Shown here one piece after another: positions 60,308-64,000 of a DNA stretch of 64,000 nucleotides. The first letter of the stretch is position 1. Each line of letters opens with the position of its first letter. The position numbers and the translations under genes are program-made. The notes below the pieces were generated by a model. It searched no databases, had not been told where the DNA came from, and worked only from the letters and a program-made list of their open reading frames with translations. The DNA comes from Sinomonas mesophila (GTDB taxonomy: Bacteria > Actinomycetota > Actinomycetes > Actinomycetales > Micrococcaceae), in contig NZ_MTIC01000023.1 of NCBI RefSeq assembly GCF_001999765.1, positions 38,926 to 102,925 of the forward strand, read 5' to 3'.

Positions 60308-60983
60308 GACGATTGCTGAACTGACTGTCCCCGCCGGTGCGTCGGCCCTGCGCCGCAGCCCCGCCGCCCAGCTCGCCGAGGCCTTCGAGGCGGCTTCCGC
60401 TGCCACGGCCGCCGCCGGTGCCCAGCGCGCGGTGGCCGTGCGCGAGATCCCCTTCCTGGTCCAGCTCGGCCTCCGTGCCGTGCCCGGCTCCCAGGGCGCC
60501 GCGGCCGTCGAGGCCGCGCTCGGCGCACCGCTGCCCACGGGCCACGCGGGCACGACGGCGGGCGGCGGCTTCACGGTCCTGTGGATCGGGCCGGACGAGT
60601 TCCTGGCCGTCGGCGACGAGAGCCCGGAGAACTTCACGTCCGACCGCGGCCCCGCCGAGGCCGCCCGGGTGGCCTCGGCGCTCGGCGAGGCCGGCGCACG
60701 GACGCCGGGCGGCGTCGTCGACCTCTCCGCGAACCGCACCACGTTCGAGCTGACCGGTCCGGGCGCGCGCCTCGTCCTCGAGAAGGGCGTCTCGTTCGAC
60801 CTGCACCCGCGGGCCTTCGCCGTGGGCCAGGCGATCGTGACCTCGCTCGACCACGTGCCGGTGCTCGTGTGGAAGACGGGCGAGGACGCGTTCCGCGTCC
60901 TGCCGCGCGCCTCGTTCGCGGACCACGTGGGCCGCTGGCTGATCGACGCGATGCGTGAGTTTGCCGCCCCGGAGGTGCCGTAG
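60300..60983 (+). CDS. soxG: Sarcosine oxidase gamma subunit
   Basis: 227-residue subunit with the typical pattern [50 protein letters not shown] and [21 protein letters not shown]. The N-terminal 45 residues are Ala-rich. The start overlaps soxA, so all four subunits are translated in order B-D-A-G. Confidence 0.93.
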   Translation: MAETIAELTVPAGASALRRSPAAQLAEAFEAASAATAAAGAQRAVAVREIPFLVQLGLRAVPGSQGAAAVEAALGAPLPTGHAGTTAGGGFTVLWIGPDEFLAVGDESPENFTSDRGPAEAARVASALGEAGARTPGGVVDLSANRTTFELTGPGARLVLEKGVSFDLHPRAFAVGQAIVTSLDHVPVLVWKTGEDAFRVLPRASFADHVGRWLIDAMREFAAPEVP

Positions 60984-60986
60984 GCC

Positions 60987-61874
60987 ATGGCTGCGCAGGC
61001 GCCTGAGTTCGTCCTGACGCTCAACTGCGCCGAGGGGCCCGGGATCGTCTCGGCGGTCTCCGGGTTCCTCGCCGAGCGCGGGTGCGACATCGTAGACATC
61101 AAGCAGTTCGGCGACCGCCGCGCGGGGCACTTCTACATGCGGGTGCACTTCGAGGCGCCCGCGCCGGGCGGCGCCGCCGCCAGCGACGGCTCGGACGACG
61201 GCGCGCGGCTGCGCGCCGAGTTCGGCCCGATCGCGGAGCGGTTCGGCATGGAGTGGAGGCTGCGGCCGGCGGGGGAGAAGACCCGCGTGCTGCTCATGGT
61301 CTCCAAGTTCGGGCACTGCCTCAACGACCTGCTGTTCCGCGCCCGGATCGGGGAGCTGCCGGTTGAGGTCGTGGCCGTCGTGTCCAACCACGAGGACCAC
61401 CGCGGGCTCGTCGAGTGGCATGGGATCCCGTACCACCACATCCCCGTCACCGCGGAGACGAAGCCCGAGGCCGAGGCCAAGCTGCTCTCACTCGTGGACA
61501 GCTACGGCGTCGAGCTCGTGGTCCTGGCCCGGTACATGCAGGTGCTCTCGGACGCGCTGGCGACGCGGATGGCCGGGAAGGTGATCAACATCCACCACTC
61601 CTTCCTGCCGTCCTTCAAGGGCGCCAAGCCGTACCACCAGGCCTGGGAGCGCGGCGTCAAGACGGTCGGGGCCACCGCCCACTACGTCAACGCCGAGCTC
61701 GACGAGGGCCCGATCATCGCCCAGCAGGTCATCGAGGTGGACCACACCCACTCGCCCGAGGACCTCGTGGCCGTGGGCCGCGACGCCGAGTGCAAGGCCC
61801 TCTCCAACGCGGTGCGCTGGCACTGCGAGGGGCGCGTTGTGCTCAACGGCAACCGGACGGTCGTGCTGCGGTGA
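60987..61874 (+). CDS. purU: Formyltetrahydrofolate deformylase PurU (copy 2)
   Basis: 295-residue enzyme with the same ACT plus formyltransferase layout as the copy at 46797 ([57 protein letters not shown]). An insert in the ACT domain (about 58-70, Gly/Ala/Ser/Asp-rich) is absent from copy 1. It begins three bases after soxG and serves to clear formyl-THF made from sarcosine-derived carbon. The two copies are diverged, so the duplication is old. Confidence 0.95.
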   Translation: MAAQAPEFVLTLNCAEGPGIVSAVSGFLAERGCDIVDIKQFGDRRAGHFYMRVHFEAPAPGGAAASDGSDDGARLRAEFGPIAERFGMEWRLRPAGEKTRVLLMVSKFGHCLNDLLFRARIGELPVEVVAVVSNHEDHRGLVEWHGIPYHHIPVTAETKPEAEAKLLSLVDSYGVELVVLARYMQVLSDALATRMAGKVINIHHSFLPSFKGAKPYHQAWERGVKTVGATAHYVNAELDEGPIIAQQVIEVDHTHSPEDLVAVGRDAECKALSNAVRWHCEGRVVLNGNRTVVLR

Positions 61875-61950
61875 CCTGCCCCGGCGGCACAGCGGCCGGC
61901 GTGACCTGGGCCGCCGGGACCGCGTCCCACACCTCGGAGGGACGTGCGGT

Positions 61951-63327
61951 ATGGCGCTGAGCGTGCTGGACATGTTCACCGTGGGCATTGGGCCGTCCTC
62001 CTCGCACACGGTCGGTCCCATGCGCGCCGCGCGCCTCTTCACAGAGGGGCTCCGCGACGCCGGGCTGCTCGACCGCACGGAGCGGGTCCAAGCAGAGCTG
62101 TTCGGCTCCCTCGGTGCCACCGGGCACGGCCACGGGTCGGACAAGGCCGTGATCCTCGGCCTCCAGGGCGAGAGCCCGGAGACCGTGGACACCGACACCG
62201 CGGACGCGCGCGTGGCCCAGGCAGCCGCGGACGGCAAGCTCCGGCTCGCGGGGGAGCGGCACGTGCCGTTCTGCCGGGACACCGACGTCATCATGCACCG
62301 CCGCCGGAGCCTGCCCGCCCACCCCAACGGGATGGTGTTCCGGGCGTTCGACGGCGCGGGCGGGATCCTGCGCGAGGGCACGTACTATTCGGTAGGCGGT
62401 GGCTTCGTCGTGGACGAGGCCGCCGCCGGGGCCGACAGGATCGTCGAGGACTCGACGATCCTGCCGTACCCGTTCACGACCGGTGCCGAGCTGCTCGCGC
62501 ACTGCCGGCGGGAGGGCCTGCGGATCAGCGACATCATGCTGGCCAACGAGCTGTCCTGGCGCACCGAGGAGGAGCTGCGGGCCGAGCTCCTGCACATCTG
62601 GGGCGTCATGAAGGAGTGCGTGCACAACGGGTGCACGCGCACCGAGAAGCTCCTCCCGGGCGGGCTCAAGGTGTCCCGCCGGGCGCCCAAGCTCCTGACC
62701 GACCTCGAGGCGACCGACGACGGGACGGACCCGATGCGTGCGATGGACTGGGTCAACCTGTTCGCGCTCGCGGTCAACGAGGAGAACGCCTCGGGCGGGC
62801 GCATCGTCACGGCGCCCACCAACGGGGCGGCCGGGATCGTGCCCGCCGTGCTGCACTACTACGAGAAGTTCGTCCCCCGGGCCGACGACGACGGCGTGGT
62901 GCGCTTCCTGCTCACCGCGGCCGCCGTCGGGATCCTGTTCAAGATCAATGCCTCGATCTCCGGCGCCGAGGTCGGCTGCCAGGGCGAGGTGGGCTCGGCG
63001 TGCGCCATGGCCGCCGGCGGCCTGTGCGAGGTGCTGGGCGGGACGCCCGAGCAGGTCGAGAACGCAGCGGAGATCGGGATCGAGCACAATCTCGGCCTCA
63101 CGTGCGATCCCGTGGGCGGGCTCGTGCAGATCCCCTGCATCGAGCGCAACGCCATGGCGAGCAACAAGGCCATTAACGCCGCGCGCATTGCCCTGCGCGG
63201 GGACGGGACCCACAAGGTCTCGCTCGACAAGGCCATCAAGACGATGCGGGAGACCGGCGCGGACATGAAGGTCAAATACAAGGAGACCTCCCGCGGCGGC
63301 CTCGCCGTCAACGTCATCGAGTGCTGA
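61951..63327 (+). CDS. sdaA: L-serine dehydratase, single-chain iron-sulfur type
   Basis: Converts serine to pyruvate and ammonia using a [4Fe-4S] centre. 458 residues, with the beta part ([27 protein letters not shown]) fused to the alpha part ([19 protein letters not shown]). Cluster Cys lie in [16 protein letters not shown] and LTCDPVGG, with the C-terminal Cys of NVIEC as a plug residue. As the last gene of the operon it completes sarcosine to glycine to serine to pyruvate. GGAGGG precedes the ATG. Confidence 0.95.
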   Translation: MALSVLDMFTVGIGPSSSHTVGPMRAARLFTEGLRDAGLLDRTERVQAELFGSLGATGHGHGSDKAVILGLQGESPETVDTDTADARVAQAAADGKLRLAGERHVPFCRDTDVIMHRRRSLPAHPNGMVFRAFDGAGGILREGTYYSVGGGFVVDEAAAGADRIVEDSTILPYPFTTGAELLAHCRREGLRISDIMLANELSWRTEEELRAELLHIWGVMKECVHNGCTRTEKLLPGGLKVSRRAPKLLTDLEATDDGTDPMRAMDWVNLFALAVNEENASGGRIVTAPTNGAAGIVPAVLHYYEKFVPRADDDGVVRFLLTAAAVGILFKINASISGAEVGCQGEVGSACAMAAGGLCEVLGGTPEQVENAAEIGIEHNLGLTCDPVGGLVQIPCIERNAMASNKAINAARIALRGDGTHKVSLDKAIKTMRETGADMKVKYKETSRGGLAVNVIEC

Positions 63328-63350
63328 GGGCCTTCGGCTCTCGATGCCCG

Positions 63351-63379
63351 CAGGGGGCGCGTCGTCGACGCGCCCCCTG
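63351..63379. terminator. Terminator of the glyA-sox-sdaA operon
   Basis: A perfect 13-bp stem (63351-63363 with 63367-63379) with a three-base loop and a short T-rich tail on the plus strand, between convergent genes. Confidence 0.85.
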
Positions 63380-63405
63380 TTGGGTTAAACGGGAAGAGCG
63401 TCCCG

Positions 63406-64000
63406 TCAGCCTGCCTTGGCCACGTGGAGACGCCAGGGGACGGCCGGGAGATCCACGGTGCGGCCGCCGTCCTCCGCCGGGGTGAGGACCTCGCCGATGA
63501 GGCTGCCGGCGTTGGTGGCGATGACGACGCCGAGCTGGTCCACGATGCACGAGCCCGGGGGCAGGGCGTCGAGGAGCGGGGCGAAGTCGGCCTGGAGGTG
63601 GCTGATGAGGACGTCGGCCGTGGCCGCGCCGGCCACCTGCCCGTCCCGCATGACGCGCTTGCTGAAGCTGATGATGTAGGCGTTGGAGCCGTTGGCGTCC
63701 ACGTAGGCGTAGCTGCTCTGCACGGCGTGCTCCGTGCCTTCCCGGGGCCACCACGGGGTGCTGGCGAAGTCGTAGAACTCGAGGTCCATGTCGAGCCGCT
63801 GCGGCGCCGTCCGGCCCGGGGGAACGTAGGACCAGATGATCTCCGCCTCGCCGAAGTAGGCCGACTCGGTGAAGAAGCCCAGGCCGTAGAGGACGGGCGA
63901 GGCCTCGTCCAGGGTCCGGTGGGCTATGTCGTAGACCCCCTTGAGATCCTCCGGGGTCGGCCGGTCGGCCGTGGCGTCGAGGGCGGCGTGGACGGCGTCC
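63406..64000 (-). CDS. Cache-domain protein (N-terminal part outside window)
   Basis: The frame is open to the window edge; about 197 residues are visible. The segment around FYDFASTPWWPREGTEHAVQSSYAYVDANGSNAYIISFSKRV and GQVAGAATADVLISHLQADFAPLL is the classic single/double Cache ligand-binding fold. The C-terminus ends with the domain, so any membrane or DNA-binding part would be N-terminal, which is unusual for chemoreceptors and could fit a regulator with a C-terminal Cache sensor. Location beside the sarcosine operon hints at a methylamine or amino-acid ligand. Confidence 0.72.
   Translation of the reverse strand, partial: DAVHAALDATADRPTPEDLKGVYDIAHRTLDEASPVLYGLGFFTESAYFGEAEIIWSYVPPGRTAPQRLDMDLEFYDFASTPWWPREGTEHAVQSSYAYVDANGSNAYIISFSKRVMRDGQVAGAATADVLISHLQADFAPLLDALPPGSCIVDQLGVVIATNAGSLIGEVLTPAEDGGRTVDLPAVPWRLHVAKAG

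Overview
The window is about 70% GC chromosomal DNA of an actinobacterium. It most resembles the Micrococcaceae (Arthrobacter/Sinomonas type). The signs are a dimethylglycine oxidase of the Arthrobacter globiformis type, a mycothiol-dependent formaldehyde dehydrogenase (mycothiol is an actinobacterial thiol), an IdeR/DtxR-type regulator with the full set of metal ligands, the cold-shock/DUF3027 gene pair, two c-di-AMP (ydaO-type) riboswitches in front of wall hydrolases, and frequent GTG/TTG and leaderless starts. No phage, transposase, plasmid or CRISPR gene was found. The identification rests on recall of families, not on a search.

Layout. 1-6.0 kb: a two-component system (kinase cut by the window start), an XPB-type helicase, a large helicase-associated protein and a small membrane protein, all on the minus strand. 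6.2-9.3 kb: cold-shock protein, DUF3027 protein, SerC and a DtxR/IdeR regulator. 9.3-12.5 kb: a wall-hydrolase island (one M23 and two NlpC/P60 proteins) with two c-di-AMP riboswitches. 12.7-18.9 kb: an HNH protein, then a molybdenum-cofactor/oxidoreductase run (MobA-like, DUF6457, MoeA, FdhF/YdeP-like enzyme, FdhD). 19-30.7 kb: alpha-mannosidase, a regulator/membrane-protein pair, an ABC exporter, a NUDIX hydrolase bracketed by 21-bp-period repeat arrays, tRNA-Arg(CCT), small membrane proteins, an inositol-monophosphatase-family enzyme and a ferritin-like protein. 30.7-42.1 kb: PcrA helicase, an NCS1 permease, succinyl-CoA synthetase, a zinc dehydrogenase overlapping a yeast-type cytosine deaminase, a repeat-rich gap, and a GH15 enzyme.

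42.3-63.3 kb is a methylated-amine and one-carbon island. A BCCT carrier imports betaine or a relative. A Rieske oxygenase with its ferredoxin and flavin reductase removes the first methyl group. Dimethylglycine oxidase removes the second. The four-subunit sarcosine oxidase SoxBDAG removes the third. GlyA converts glycine plus methylene-THF to serine, and SdaA converts serine to pyruvate. Two PurU enzymes release formate from formyl-THF and so recycle THF, and MscR with a metallo-beta-lactamase-fold partner deals with free formaldehyde. An IclR-type and a GntR/FCD-type regulator lie in the middle. The mscR promoter and the divergent ferredoxin/reductase promoter share sequence elements, so these units may form one regulon. 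The window ends in a partial Cache-domain sensor-type protein.

The least explained structure is intergenic. It comprises three arrays of a GGGGTCAC-containing unit on a strict 21-bp period (two helical turns), a 96-bp nested palindrome with a second diverged copy 22.7 kb away, and a pair of 42-bp direct repeats next to a degraded reading frame.
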